Under the pieces are notes generated by a model that had not been told where the DNA came from, did no database searches, and saw only the letters and a list, made by a program, of their open reading frames with translations. Positions 37,961 to 47,367 of a stretch of 64,000 nucleotides of DNA are shown here, piece by piece. Origin of the DNA: Limnohabitans sp. Rim8 (GTDB lineage: Bacteria > Pseudomonadota > Gammaproteobacteria > Burkholderiales > Burkholderiaceae_C); NCBI GenBank assembly GCA_945897465.1, contig CAMDFK010000004.1, positions 62,001 to 126,000 on the forward strand. The letters are read 5' to 3'. The position numbers were made by a program, and so were the translations under genes. Every line of letters begins with the position of its first letter. Within the stretch, counting starts at the first letter, position 1.

Positions 37961-39247
37961 TCAGTCTTCTGTGAACAAAAGCTGCGTTTGCCACTCATGG
38001 CCTGGCTCTTCGGCCTTCATGGGGTGACTCACCACATCAGGCACTGTCCCCGCCTTGACCAGCGAGCCCACCCGCACGCCCAGCAGCCGAATGCGGCGTG
38101 ACAGGTCTACGCGTTTGAGGCACTGGCCCGCCAATTGGCGGATGCGTTTGGCGTCTGCGGTGTAGCCGTCAATGCTTTGGTCACGGGTCACGGCCTGGAA
38201 GTTGTCGTAGCGCAGCTTGATGCCGATGGTTTTGCCTTCGTAGCCTTTGCGCTGCAAATCGGCCGCCACCTGTTCGCACAGCCTAGTAAAGACGGCCCCG
38301 AGTTCGGCGCGGTCGCGCACGGCGTGCAGGTCGCGCTCAAACGTCGTCTCGCGGCTCATGCTCTCAGGCTCGCTCTCGGTCTCGACCGGGCGGTCGTCAC
38401 GGCCCCAGGCGGCTTCGTGCAGCCAAGCGCCATAGCTTTTGCCAAAATTTTCCACCAGCCAATGCAGCTCACGCGCTGCCAAATCGCCGATGGTGTGGAT
38501 ACCAAAGCCCTTGAGCTTTTCATCGGCCTTGGGGCCCACGCCGTTGATCTTGCGGCAGGCCAGCGGCCAGATGTGGGTTTGCAGGTCGGCCTCGTGCACA
38601 ACAGAGATGCCGTTGGGTTTGTTGAACTCGCTGGCCATTTTGGCAATGAGTTTGTTCGGCGCCACGCCCACCGAGCAGGTCAGGCCGGTGGCTTCAAAAA
38701 TGCTTTTCTGGATCAAGCGCGCCAGCACGCGCCCGCCTTCGCGCTGGCCGCCGGGCACGCCAGTAAAGTCGATGTAGACCTCGTCCACGCCCCGGTCCTG
38801 CATGACGGGCGCGATGTCAAGGATGATGCTTTTGAAGGTGCGCGAAAAGTGCCTGTAGCGCTCAAAGTCCACCGGCAACAAAATGGCCTGTGGGCACAGC
38901 TTGGCGGCTTTCATCAGCCCCATGGCCGAGCCGATGCCGAACTGCCGCGCCGCATAGGTGGCGGTGGTGATGACGCCGCGACCGGTGTAGCCCTCGATGC
39001 GCGGGAAAAAGTCGACCGGAATGCGGTCCAGCCGCTCGGCAAAGGTGGCTTCGGTCCATTCGCCCTCGGGATAGGCCGCCTGCAGCTTGCCCAGCAGGTC
39101 GTCTTCTTTGCGGCGGCCGCCGCCAATGACCACGGGCAGGCCCTTGAGCTGCGGGTAGCGCAGCAACTCGCAAGACGCGTAAAACGCGTCCATGTCGAGG
39201 TGGGCAATGCGCCTGGGCAGTGGCGATGAGGTCGTGGTGTCGGTCAC
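37961..39247 (-). CDS. dinB: DNA polymerase IV (Y-family, DinB)
   Basis: 428-residue translesion polymerase. Catalytic motifs are AHLDMDAFYASCE near residue 17 and the second acid pair in DRGVDEVYIDF near residue 155. The thumb helix-hairpin-helix is CRKINGVGPKADEKL near residue 234. An insertion of ~40 residues (RRKEDDLLGKLQAAYPEGEW near residues 43-62) follows the first strand, compared with E. coli DinB (351 residues). The GTG at 39247 was chosen; the earlier open frame reads through the opposite-strand lldD gene's neighbour and lacks conservation. No LexA box was identified by eye. Confidence 0.9.
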   Translation of the reverse strand: MTDTTTSSPLPRRIAHLDMDAFYASCELLRYPQLKGLPVVIGGGRRKEDDLLGKLQAAYPEGEWTEATFAERLDRIPVDFFPRIEGYTGRGVITTATYAARQFGIGSAMGLMKAAKLCPQAILLPVDFERYRHFSRTFKSIILDIAPVMQDRGVDEVYIDFTGVPGGQREGGRVLARLIQKSIFEATGLTCSVGVAPNKLIAKMASEFNKPNGISVVHEADLQTHIWPLACRKINGVGPKADEKLKGFGIHTIGDLAARELHWLVENFGKSYGAWLHEAAWGRDDRPVETESEPESMSRETTFERDLHAVRDRAELGAVFTRLCEQVAADLQRKGYEGKTIGIKLRYDNFQAVTRDQSIDGYTADAKRIRQLAGQCLKRVDLSRRIRLLGVRVGSLVKAGTVPDVVSHPMKAEEPGHEWQTQLLFTED

Positions 39248-39276
39248 CCTTGAAGCATAGCGCGAGCCGTCAGCGC

Positions 39277-40431
39277 TCAGGCCATGGGGTAGGTGCCCGG
39301 CAGCAAGATGTTGGTATTGACGTTCTGGATATTGGTGTGGCCGCAAAAGGCCATGGTCACGTCCAACTCTTTGTGGATGATTTGCAGGGCTTTGGTCACG
39401 CCTTCTTCGCCCATGGCGCCCAGACCATAGGCCATGGCGCGGCCAATCATGGTGCCCTTGGCGCCCAGCGCCCAGGCTTTGAGCACATCTTGGCCTGAGC
39501 GGATGCCGCCGTCCATCCAGACTTCGATCTGGCTGCCCACAGCTGCCACGATGGCGGGCAGGGCTTCGATGCTGCTGGGGGCGCCATCGAGCTGGCGGCC
39601 GCCGTGGTTACTCACCACGATCGCGTCGGCACCGCTGGCCACGGCCAATTTGGCGTCTTCCACGTCCATGATGCCCTTCAAGATCAGCTTGCCGCCCCAT
39701 TGCTTCTTGACCCAGGCGATGTCTTCCCAGTTGAGGGTCGGGTCAAACTGCTCGTTGGTCCACGAGGCCAGCGACTTCATGTTGGTCACAGCTTTGACGT
39801 GGCCCACCAGGTTGCCGAAGGTGTGGCGTTTGGTGCCGGCCATCCCTAAGCACCAGCGGGGCTTGGTCATCAGGTTGATGATGTTGGCAATGGTGGGGCG
39901 GGGTGGCGCGGTCAGGCCGTTTTTGAGGTCTTTGTGGCGCTGGCCGATCACCTGCAGGTCGAGCGTGAGCACCATGGCGCTCACGTTGGCGGCCTTGCAG
40001 CGGTCGATCATGCGGGCCATGGCTTCGCGGTCGCGCATCATGTACAGCTGAAACCAGAACGGCGCTTGGGTGTGGGCCGCGATGTCTTCAATCGAGCAGA
40101 TGCTCATGGTCGACAGCGTGAAGGGGATGCCGAACTTCTTGGCGGCCATGGCGGCGTGCATTTCGCCGTCGGCGTGTTGCATGCCCGTGAGGCCCACGGG
40201 GGCGATGCACACGGGCATCTTGGTGTCGATGCCGACCATTTTCGTGGCGGTGGTGCGGTTTTCCATGTTCACCGCAACGCGCTGGCGCAGCTTGATCTTG
40301 TGAAAATCGGTCTCGTTGGCGCGGTAGGTGCCCTCGGTCCAGGAGCCGCTGTCGGCGTAGTCATAAAACATGCGCGGCACGCGCTTTTCGGCCAGAACGC
40401 GCAGGTCTTCGATGTTAGTGATCACGGGCAT
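39277..40431 (-). CDS. lldD: FMN-dependent alpha-hydroxy acid dehydrogenase (LldD-like)
   Basis: 384-residue FMN enzyme oxidising L-lactate or another 2-hydroxy acid to the 2-oxo acid. The FMN/substrate motif is SNHGGRQLDGAPSS near residue 275, with DGGIRSGQDVLKA near residue 308 and PFWFQLYMMRD near residue 124. It sits just before dinB on the same strand and upstream of the udh-garL-gudD run. Hence it may act on a hydroxy acid from that route (for example glycerate or tartronate), but lactate is the default. The start ATG is at 40431. Confidence 0.88.
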   Translation of the reverse strand: MPVITNIEDLRVLAEKRVPRMFYDYADSGSWTEGTYRANETDFHKIKLRQRVAVNMENRTTATKMVGIDTKMPVCIAPVGLTGMQHADGEMHAAMAAKKFGIPFTLSTMSICSIEDIAAHTQAPFWFQLYMMRDREAMARMIDRCKAANVSAMVLTLDLQVIGQRHKDLKNGLTAPPRPTIANIINLMTKPRWCLGMAGTKRHTFGNLVGHVKAVTNMKSLASWTNEQFDPTLNWEDIAWVKKQWGGKLILKGIMDVEDAKLAVASGADAIVVSNHGGRQLDGAPSSIEALPAIVAAVGSQIEVWMDGGIRSGQDVLKAWALGAKGTMIGRAMAYGLGAMGEEGVTKALQIIHKELDVTMAFCGHTNIQNVNTNILLPGTYPMA

Positions 40432-40547
40432 TTTGTCTCCTGCTGGGGGTAGGGCGATTTTAGAAAGTGCCCCATCGTAGCGGCAGGTCCGGCTGAGCGC
40501 TGTGAAACTTGGGACAGCCCCTGTGAAATTTCTTGTGGACCGTGAAT

Positions 40548-41369
40548 TCAGCCGTGGGGCGTGGCTTTGACGAACGCGCCGCCTTGGTAAATGGCAGCCG
40601 GATCGGTCTTGTCGATGGTTTGCTGACGGGCTTCGACGGCCGGGCGAAATTCATCGGAGGAGTCCAGCGGGCGGTAACCGATGTGTTTGGCGTGGGTGTT
40701 GTCCCACCAGGTGGTCTGGTTGTACGACATGCCATAGATGATGCTGTGGCCCACGATGGGAGCGGTGAGGGCGGCCACCACCAGGCGCTCCAAGTCGTCG
40801 TAGCTGAGGTAGGTGGCCAGCATGCGGCGGTCCTTGGGCTCGGTGAACGAGGAGCCAATGCGCAGGCTCACGGTTTCGATGCCCCAGCGGTCCCAGTACA
40901 GCTGGGCCAGGTCTTCGCCAAACGCTTTGGACAGGCCATAGAACCCGTCGGGCTTGGGCGGCATGCGGGTGTTGACGACTTCGTCCTGGCGGTAAAAACC
41001 CGTCACATGGTTGGAGCTGGCGAACACGATGCGCTGGACGCCCTTCAGGCGTGCGGCTTCGTAGAGGTTGACCATGCCCACAATGTTGCCCGCCAAAATC
41101 GGGTCCCAAGGCTGTTCGGTTGAGACGCCGCCCATGTGCACCACGGCGCTGACGCCGTCGAGCAAGGCCATCATCTGGTCTTTGTCTTCCAGGGAGGCGA
41201 GTTGGACTTCCTCTCCGGCCGTTGCAGGGGCTAAATCGCGGCGGTGGCTCACGCGCAGCACGTCGCAATAGGCTTTGAGCCGAGGCCGCAACACTTGCCC
41301 CAGGTTGCCGCCCGCGCCCGTGAGCAGCAAGCGGGGAAATCGGATGGTGGAAGCGGGGGTGTTAAGCAT
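40548..41369 (-). CDS. udh: Uronate dehydrogenase-like NAD-dependent epimerase/dehydratase family enzyme
   Basis: 273-residue short-chain Rossmann protein. The glycine-rich loop is LLLTGAGGNLGQVLRPRL near residues 13-30, the Ser/Tyr/Lys triad is seen as ASSNHV near residue 110 and YGLSKAFGED near residue 139, and SLEDKD near residue 58 follows the style of uronate dehydrogenases. The family oxidises D-galacturonate or D-glucuronate to aldarolactones. The start ATG 41369 defines the folded domain; the longer upstream frame is in garL. Together with a lactonase and two aldarate dehydratases it forms an oxidative uronate pathway. Confidence 0.82.
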   Translation of the reverse strand: MLNTPASTIRFPRLLLTGAGGNLGQVLRPRLKAYCDVLRVSHRRDLAPATAGEEVQLASLEDKDQMMALLDGVSAVVHMGGVSTEQPWDPILAGNIVGMVNLYEAARLKGVQRIVFASSNHVTGFYRQDEVVNTRMPPKPDGFYGLSKAFGEDLAQLYWDRWGIETVSLRIGSSFTEPKDRRMLATYLSYDDLERLVVAALTAPIVGHSIIYGMSYNQTTWWDNTHAKHIGYRPLDSSDEFRPAVEARQQTIDKTDPAAIYQGGAFVKATPHG

Positions 41370-41383
41370 GTTTTCTGTCCTGA

Positions 41384-42148
41384 TCAGGATTTGAAACGGC
41401 CAGCCAAAGCGGTGGCGCTGTCGCGCAGCACGTTTTGGTCGGCACCCACGGCCACAAACAGGCAGCCTTGGTCGACATAGTGTTTGGCCAGGGTTTCGTC
41501 GCCGGTCAAGATGCCCGCAGCCTTTCCGCAGGCCTTGATGCGGGCAATCGACTCGTCGATGACTTTGAGCACATCCGGGTGTTTCGGGTTGCCCAAGTGG
41601 CCCAGCGCCGCAGACAAGTCGCCGGGGCCGATGAACACGCCGTCCACGCCTTCCACGTTGGCAATGGCTTCGATGTTTTGCAGGCCCAACACGGTTTCGA
41701 CCTGAAGCAGAACACAAATTTCTTCGCTGCTGTGTTGGGCATAACCCTTCACCCGGCCATAGTGGCTGGCGCGGGGCGCACCCGCGAAGCCGCGCACGCC
41801 GTGTGGCGGATAGCGGGTGTAGGACACCGCTTGTTGGGCTTCTTCTTCGGTCTGGATGTAGGGCACCAAAAGGGTTTGCACGCCCACATCGAGCAAGCGC
41901 TTGAAGGTCACCATGTCGTTCCACGGTGGGCGCACGATGGGTGTGGTCGGGCTGCCTTTCATGGCTTGTAACTGCGCCACGATTTCGGTCAGGTCGTTGG
42001 GTGAGTGCTCCATGTCCAGCAGCAGCCAGTCAAAGTTGCAGTGCGCCAGGATTTCGGTGCTGATGTTGCTGCACAGGTGCGACCAAAGGCCAATCTGCTT
42101 TTGACCAGATTGGATGGCGTGTTTGAAATGGTTGATGGGCATGTCCAT
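41384..42148 (-). CDS. garL: HpcH/HpaI-family aldolase, 2-dehydro-3-deoxyglucarate aldolase-like (GarL)
   Basis: 254-residue class II aldolase. WLLLDMEHSPNDL near residue 40 carries metal-binding acids, GAPRASHYGRVKG is near residue 120, and the conserved GPGDLSAALGHLGNP is near residue 172. GarL splits 5-dehydro-4-deoxyglucarate into pyruvate and tartronate semialdehyde, the step that follows glucarate/galactarate dehydration. It lies between udh (15 bases) and gudD (49 bases) on the same strand. Other family members act on related 2-keto acids, so the exact substrate is inferred from neighbours. Confidence 0.8.
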   Translation of the reverse strand: MDMPINHFKHAIQSGQKQIGLWSHLCSNISTEILAHCNFDWLLLDMEHSPNDLTEIVAQLQAMKGSPTTPIVRPPWNDMVTFKRLLDVGVQTLLVPYIQTEEEAQQAVSYTRYPPHGVRGFAGAPRASHYGRVKGYAQHSSEEICVLLQVETVLGLQNIEAIANVEGVDGVFIGPGDLSAALGHLGNPKHPDVLKVIDESIARIKACGKAAGILTGDETLAKHYVDQGCLFVAVGADQNVLRDSATALAGRFKS

Positions 42149-42196
42149 GGGGTTGGTCCTCTCAGGGTGAATGGGGGCGTGGCCTGCAGCTGATGG

Positions 42197-43546
42197 TCAG
42201 CGCACCATACAAGGCATCTTGTTGTTGAATTTCCAGCCGGGGATCAGGTATTGCATGGCGATGGCGTCATCGCGTGCGCCCAGGCCGTGTTGTTGGTAGA
42301 GCTGGTTCGCTTGCATCACCGCGTCCATGTTCACCTCGATGCCCAAGCCGGGTTTGGCGGGTACATCGACATAGCCGTCCTTGATTTGTAGCGGGTCTTT
42401 GGTGAGGAACTGGCCGTCTTGCCAAATCCAGTGGGTGTCGATGGCTGTGACTTTGCCCGGTGCGGCCGCGGCGCATTGGGTGAACATGGCCAGCGAGATG
42501 TCGAAATGGTTGTTGGAGTGCGAGCCCCAGGTCAAGTCATACATCTGGCACAGCTGCGCCACGCGCACCGAGCCTTGCAGTGTCCAGAAATGCGGGTCGG
42601 CCAGCGGGATGTCGACCGACTGCAGTTGGATGCTGTGGGCCATCTCGCGCCAGTCGGTGGCCACCATGTTAGTGGCCGTCAGCAAGCCCGTGGCGCGGCG
42701 GAATTCGGCCATGACCTCGCGGCCCGAGAACACGCCTTCTGCGCCGCAGGGGTCTTCGGCATAAGCCATGGTGCTGCGGTGGTCGCGCAAGAGGCGGATG
42801 GCGTCTTTGAGCAGCCAGCCGCCATTGGGGTCGAGGGTGATTCGGGCCTTTGGGAAGCGTTCGTGCAAGGCCACTACGGCTTCGACTTCTTCCTCGCCGC
42901 GCAGCACGCCGCCTTTGAGTTTGAAGTCTTGAAAGCCGTAACGGGCTTGCGCGGCTTCGGCCAGGCGCACCACGGCCTCGGCCGTCATGGCTTTTTCGTG
43001 GCGCAGGCGCAGCCAGTCATCGGCCTGATCGGGCTCGCTGCGGTAGGCCAGGTCGGTTTGTTGGCGGTCGCCCACATAAAACAAATAGCCCAGCATTTGC
43101 ACACGGCGGCATTGCTGTCCATCGCCGAGCAGGGCGCACACGGGCACGTTCAAGTGCTGGCCGAGCAAATCCAGCAAAGCCGATTCGACCGCGGTGACGG
43201 CGTGGATTGTGGTGCGCAGGTCAAAGGTCTGGTTGCCCCGGCCGCCGCTGTCGCGGTCGGCAAACTGCTGGCGCATGCCGTTGAGCACTTGGTTGTAATG
43301 GCCAATGGCATGCCCCTCGATCAATGGTCGGGCGTCTTCTAGGGTCTGGCGGATTTTTTCGCCACCGGGCACTTCGCCCAGGCCTGTGTGGCCCGAGGAG
43401 TCGGTCAGGATGACGATGTTGCGGGTGAAAAAAGGGCCGTGCGCACCGCTCAAGTTGAGCAGCATGTCGTCGTGACCGGCCACTGGAATCACCTGCATGC
43501 GGGTCACGGTGGGTGTGGTGTGGGGCTGGGCCATCGCTTGACGCAT
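42197..43546 (-). CDS. gudD: Glucarate dehydratase (enolase superfamily)
   Basis: 449-residue enolase-superfamily dehydratase of the glucarate branch. The catalytic lysine pair is in [16 protein letters not shown] near residue 205, the metal-ligand Asp in [14 protein letters not shown] near residue 237, and the catalytic His in [15 protein letters not shown] near residue 340. It removes water from D-glucarate (or L-idarate) to give 5-dehydro-4-deoxy-D-glucarate for the downstream aldolase. It is the first gene of the minus-strand gudD-garL-udh run, with a promoter region of 84 bases behind GntR. ATGACATCAT (43563-43572) is a candidate operator. Confidence 0.9.
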   Translation of the reverse strand: MRQAMAQPHTTPTVTRMQVIPVAGHDDMLLNLSGAHGPFFTRNIVILTDSSGHTGLGEVPGGEKIRQTLEDARPLIEGHAIGHYNQVLNGMRQQFADRDSGGRGNQTFDLRTTIHAVTAVESALLDLLGQHLNVPVCALLGDGQQCRRVQMLGYLFYVGDRQQTDLAYRSEPDQADDWLRLRHEKAMTAEAVVRLAEAAQARYGFQDFKLKGGVLRGEEEVEAVVALHERFPKARITLDPNGGWLLKDAIRLLRDHRSTMAYAEDPCGAEGVFSGREVMAEFRRATGLLTATNMVATDWREMAHSIQLQSVDIPLADPHFWTLQGSVRVAQLCQMYDLTWGSHSNNHFDISLAMFTQCAAAAPGKVTAIDTHWIWQDGQFLTKDPLQIKDGYVDVPAKPGLGIEVNMDAVMQANQLYQQHGLGARDDAIAMQYLIPGWKFNNKMPCMVR

Positions 43547-43596
43547 TCAAAAGTTTAGTCAAATGACATCATACAACTGAGATGCTTTTTTAAAGG

Positions 43597-43622
43597 CTGG
43601 GTTTACCCTGAATAAACCCCAG
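43597..43622. terminator. Hairpin between gudD and the GntR gene
   Basis: A 7-base stem GGGTTTA (43599-43605) / TAAACCC (43613-43619) with extra flanking pairs lies directly after the GntR stop. It may end GntR transcription on the minus strand; only a short T-run follows. It is close to the gudD promoter, so an attenuator role is equally possible. Confidence 0.4.
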
Positions 43623-43630
43623 GTGTTTGT

Positions 43631-44350
43631 TCATTTGGCGTTGATTTCACCCATGCGCAAGCGTTCGCGGCTGTTGGACAGGTGTGTCCTGCTGGCGGCT
43701 CGGGCGGCATCCACGTCCTGGTTCAAGATGGCGTTGAAAATACTCTCATGCTCTTGGTGAACACGCTGCAAATAGGCTTGTCTGGCGGGTGAGGAGTCAT
43801 TGTTTGGATTCAGGCGTGACCGCGGAATCACCCGCTCACCGAGCAGGGCCATGAATTGAATAAAGTGGTTGTTTTGGGTGGCCAAGGCAATTTCTGTGTG
43901 GAACTGAAAGTCGGCTTGTACGGCATTTTCTCCGGCCTCAATGGAGGCCTTGAATGCGGTCAGTGCCCGCAGCATTTTGGACAGGTTCTCGTCTGTACGG
44001 CGTGTGGCGGCCAGCGCTGCGGCTTCGGTTTCCAGGCCAATGCGCAATTCCAGCAGTGCAATCGTGTCTCGCAAGGTGCTGATTTGATCAGGGTGCACCC
44101 TGAAAAATCCGTTGTCTTCCGGCAGCAGGGCAAATGTGCCAATACCGTGGCGTGTTTCAGCCATGCCTGCCGCTTGCAAATGTGAGATGGCCTCACGAAC
44201 AACGGTTCGGCTGACGCCAAACTCCTCCATGATGTCCATCTCTTTGGGCAGTTTGGTGCCTGGCGGATATTCTTGATTTCGAATGCGCTGGCCAAGCGTG
44301 TCGGCCAATTCGGCAGACAGGGTTCTGGTCTTGCGGCGGGGTTCAAGCAT
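43631..44350 (-). CDS. GntR-family regulator (FadR subfamily)
   Basis: 239-residue regulator with an N-terminal winged helix-turn-helix (TKLPKEMDIMEEFGVSRTVV near residue 31) and a helical FCD effector domain rich in His/Asp after residue 80. FadR-type GntR proteins repress sugar-acid genes and are released by the aldarate or uronate. Placed between the gudD-garL-udh run and the lactonase-garD run, it most likely controls both. A TGT-N3-ACA site (44397-44405) lies in the promoter region. Confidence 0.85.
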   Translation of the reverse strand: MLEPRRKTRTLSAELADTLGQRIRNQEYPPGTKLPKEMDIMEEFGVSRTVVREAISHLQAAGMAETRHGIGTFALLPEDNGFFRVHPDQISTLRDTIALLELRIGLETEAAALAATRRTDENLSKMLRALTAFKASIEAGENAVQADFQFHTEIALATQNNHFIQFMALLGERVIPRSRLNPNNDSSPARQAYLQRVHQEHESIFNAILNQDVDAARAASRTHLSNSRERLRMGEINAK

Positions 44351-44396
44351 TGGGGAAAACCATGGGTAAGAAGACAGGGGTCGGTGCTAACATGGA

Positions 44397-44405
44397 TGTA
44401 CGACA
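44397..44405. promoter_or_regulatory. Candidate GntR operator TGT-N3-ACA
   Basis: The symmetric TGTACGACA lies 47 bases upstream of the GntR start and upstream of the lactonase-garD run. It resembles the short palindromes bound by FCD-type GntR proteins. No independent evidence. Confidence 0.3.
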
Positions 44406-44513
44406 ACCGATGATGTGTTGAATTCACTGTATCAGATTCAGTGCGAAATTGGGCCAGTCGTTAGATAGACTCCACCCACGATCGGGCTCACTGCGGCCAA
44501 GGAGGCCAATTAA

Positions 44514-44696
44514 ATGACTGAACGCGGAGTGTTGATTCAAAGTGTTTTGTTTGAGGGCAGTGCAGTCGCCAAGTTGCGCATTGGTGAAGTGACCAAAGCC
44601 ATGATGCCGTTTTTTGTCGCGCTGTTTACTGTGCTGTTGATGGTGACGTACCTGCCTTGGTTGTCGTTGTGGTTGCCGCGCACCATGGGGCTGTGA
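44514..44696 (+). pseudogene. C-terminal relic of a TRAP large permease (DctM)
   Basis: 60 codons: MTERGVLIQSVLFEGS then AVAKLRIGEVTKAMMPFF and MVTYLPWLSLWLP, which closely matches the last ~45 residues of DctM proteins but is preceded by no permease body. The sequence differs from the DctM at 7164, so it is not a local copy. A near-perfect AAGGAGG (44499-44505) lies 8 bases before ATG 44514, so a 60-residue two-helix peptide could be made. It is best read as the remains of a deleted uronate/aldarate importer. The lactonase gene starts 3 bases later. Confidence 0.7.
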
Positions 44697-44699
44697 TCC

Positions 44700-45707
44700 A
44701 TGCAGCAAGCGGCTGATATGGCGCATGTCTATGTCTCCAACGCCGACAGTGGCGAGGTGTCGGTGTTGCGACTGGACAGCCAAGGCCTGCTGACCCTTCA
44801 GAGTCTGGTGAGTCTGGGCGGCAACCTGATGCCCATGGCGATCAGCCCTGACAAGACCCAACTTTATGTGGCTCGGCGCAGCGATCCCTTGTCGCTGGTC
44901 ACACTGGCCATTGATCCGGTCACGCGTGATTTGGCTGTCATGGCTGAGGCCGCTTTGCCTGCCAGCATGGCGTATGTCAGCACCGATCACTCGGGCCGTT
45001 ATGTGCTGGCGGCTTCTTACCAGGGGGCTCAACTCACCGTCAGTCCGGTGGGTCCGAAGGGGGCGGGTGCTGTTGAGCAAGTGGTGCCCACTGGCCCTCA
45101 TGCCCATGCAATCTTGCCTTCGCCCTGCAACCGTTATGTGCTCGCCACCAGTTTGGGGGGTGGGGCGTTGATGGTGTTTGATTGGAATGCCGAGACCGGG
45201 CGCATGAAGGCGCTGACTTCATGTACCGCCCGATCTGGCGCAGGGCCTCGTCATTTCCGTTTTGATTCGTCCGGGCGCCATGTTTACCTGCTCAACGAGC
45301 TCGATGGCACGGTGGACGTCTTGGCCTGGCAGGCCAGCACAGGCAGTTTGGAACACCTTCAGACTGTGAGCATTTTGCCGCCGGGCTTTGCGGGCAAGCC
45401 TTGGGCCGCCGACTTGCACCTGACGCCTTGCGGGCGACATCTGTATGTCAGTGAGCGCACATCGAGCACTTTGGCGCATTTGTTGGTGGATGAAGCCACG
45501 GGTCGATTGAGCGTGCAAGCGCACACGCAAGTTGAAACTCAACCCAGAGGTTTTGCGATCGATCCCTCTGGGCGGTATTTGCTGGTGGTCGGTCAGTTGT
45601 CGCACCATTTGAGTTGCTTCGCCATTGCCACTGAAACAGGCCAATTGCGCTTGCAGCAACGCATTCCCGTGGGGCAAGGCCCCAATTGGGTGGAGGTTTT
45701 GGCTTGA
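44700..45707 (+). CDS. Beta-propeller lactonase (6-phosphogluconolactonase family)
   Basis: 335-residue seven-bladed beta-propeller lactonase. Repeated propeller strands are visible ([18 protein letters not shown] near residue 8, [17 protein letters not shown] near residue 100, [18 protein letters not shown] near residue 245). It would hydrolyse a sugar lactone; beside uronate dehydrogenase this is most likely galactaro- or glucarolactone. ATG 44700 follows the TRAP relic; an in-frame ATG at 44718 is an alternative. garD starts within four bases (TTGA overlap). Confidence 0.82.
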   Translation: MQQAADMAHVYVSNADSGEVSVLRLDSQGLLTLQSLVSLGGNLMPMAISPDKTQLYVARRSDPLSLVTLAIDPVTRDLAVMAEAALPASMAYVSTDHSGRYVLAASYQGAQLTVSPVGPKGAGAVEQVVPTGPHAHAILPSPCNRYVLATSLGGGALMVFDWNAETGRMKALTSCTARSGAGPRHFRFDSSGRHVYLLNELDGTVDVLAWQASTGSLEHLQTVSILPPGFAGKPWAADLHLTPCGRHLYVSERTSSTLAHLLVDEATGRLSVQAHTQVETQPRGFAIDPSGRYLLVVGQLSHHLSCFAIATETGQLRLQQRIPVGQGPNWVEVLA

Positions 45708-47278
45708 ACAAGAACGCATCAGCCGTGACCCCGCGTGTGCTTCGCATGCACACGGCAGATAACGTGGCCATTGTGGTCAACGATGGCGGTTTGCCCGCTG
45801 GCACTGTGCTGGATTCTGGCTTGGTTTTGCTGGACAAAGTACCGCAAGGCCACAAAGTGGCGCTGAGTGATCTGGTGTCTGGTCAAGCGGTCCTGCGCTA
45901 CAACGTGCCGGTTGGCTACGCACGGCAAAACATCCCCGCAGGCAGCTGGGTTCACGAGCGCTTGCTCGACATCCCGCCTGCACGCGAACTGCAAGGCTTG
46001 CCCATGGCCACGCTGCAGCCTACGCAGCAAGACCCGCTGGAGGGCTTTAGTTTTGAAGGTTATGTGAATGCCGATGGCTCTGTGGGCACCCGCAACTTGT
46101 TGGCCATCACCACCACGGTGCAATGCGTGGCGGGGGTGGTCCAAATTGCGGTGGAGCGCATCGAAAGAGAATTGTTGCCGCTGTTTCCGAATGTCGATGG
46201 GGTGGTGGGTCTGGAGCACAGCTACGGCTGCGGTGTGGCCATCGATGCGCCGGGGGCCGAGATTCCGATCCGCACTTTGCGCCACATCAGCCTGAACCCC
46301 AACTTTGGCGGTGAGGTGATGGTGGTGAGTTTGGGTTGCGAAAAGTTACAACCGGACCGTTTGCTGCCACCGGGCAGTTTCCCCATCCACGATGAACGTG
46401 ACGCGGGTAAAGGCCCTGATTTGGTGTGCTTGCAAGACGATGCGCATGTGGGCTTCATGTCCATGGTCGATCACATTGTGCAAAGCGCCCGCCCGCACCT
46501 GGAGCGCTTGAACGCACGCCGCAGGCAAACCGTGCCCGCCAGTGAGTTGGTGGTGGGCGTGCAGTGTGGCGGCAGCGATGCGTTTTCGGGCGTGACCGCC
46601 AACCCGGCGGTGGGCTTCATGGCCGACCTCATCGTGCGTTCTGGCGGGACCGTGATGTTTTCGGAAAACACCGAAGTGCGCGATGCAGTGGAGCAACTGA
46701 CCAGCCGTGCGGCCACACCCCAAGTGGCCCAAGACATTGTCCGTGAGCTGGGCTGGTACGACCAATACTTGGAGCGTGGCCGTGTGGACCGCACCGCCAA
46801 CACCACGCCCGGCAACAAGGCGGGTGGCTTGTCCAATATCGCTGAAAAAGCCATGGGTTCCATCATCAAAAGCGGCAGCTCGGCCATTGCCAGCGTGCTG
46901 GCGCCGGGCGACAAGCTCAAGGCCGATCAAAAGGGCTTGGTCTTTGCCGCCACCCCCGCGAGCGATTTCATTTGCGGAACGCTTCAATTGGCCGCAGGCA
47001 TGAACGTGCATGTGTTCACGACCGGGCGAGGCACGCCTTATGGCTTGCAGGCTTGCCCTGTGGTCAAGGTGGCCACGCGCACCGAGCTGGCCCGGCGCTG
47101 GCATGACCTGATGGACATGAACGCCGGGCGCATTGCCGACGGCGAGATCACCATCGAAGAAGCCGGTTGGGAACTGTTTCGCTTGCTGCTGGCTGTGGCC
47201 AGTGGCCGCAAAACCTGGGCTGAGCATTGGAAGCTGCACAACGCATTGGTTTTGTTCAATCCTGCGCCGATTACTTAA
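45704..47278 (+). CDS. garD: Galactarate dehydratase (GarD/altronate dehydratase family)
   Basis: 524 residues of the UxaA/GarD family, with an N-terminal SAF-like domain and a C-terminal catalytic domain. Conserved are [19 protein letters not shown] near residue 168, [14 protein letters not shown] near residue 280, and the Cys/His pocket with [20 protein letters not shown] near residue 363. It converts galactarate (mucate) to 5-dehydro-4-deoxyglucarate. TTG 45704 with a GGAGG eight bases upstream is the start, overlapping the lactonase stop. GudD (glucarate) and GarD (galactarate) together give both aldarate inputs to the aldolase. Confidence 0.88.
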   Translation: MNKNASAVTPRVLRMHTADNVAIVVNDGGLPAGTVLDSGLVLLDKVPQGHKVALSDLVSGQAVLRYNVPVGYARQNIPAGSWVHERLLDIPPARELQGLPMATLQPTQQDPLEGFSFEGYVNADGSVGTRNLLAITTTVQCVAGVVQIAVERIERELLPLFPNVDGVVGLEHSYGCGVAIDAPGAEIPIRTLRHISLNPNFGGEVMVVSLGCEKLQPDRLLPPGSFPIHDERDAGKGPDLVCLQDDAHVGFMSMVDHIVQSARPHLERLNARRRQTVPASELVVGVQCGGSDAFSGVTANPAVGFMADLIVRSGGTVMFSENTEVRDAVEQLTSRAATPQVAQDIVRELGWYDQYLERGRVDRTANTTPGNKAGGLSNIAEKAMGSIIKSGSSAIASVLAPGDKLKADQKGLVFAATPASDFICGTLQLAAGMNVHVFTTGRGTPYGLQACPVVKVATRTELARRWHDLMDMNAGRIADGEITIEEAGWELFRLLLAVASGRKTWAEHWKLHNALVLFNPAPIT

Positions 47279-47367
47279 ATGCCGCAATCCAACAATCAAG
47301 TTGCTTCTGGATTTTTGCCATCGAAACAGCAAAGATATTGCTGAATCCGTTCCAGACGGCATGTCGT

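Noticed and set aside
44514..44696. Reading this as a novel small regulatory protein
   Set aside because: The residues match the DctM C-terminus too closely; a relic is the simpler account.
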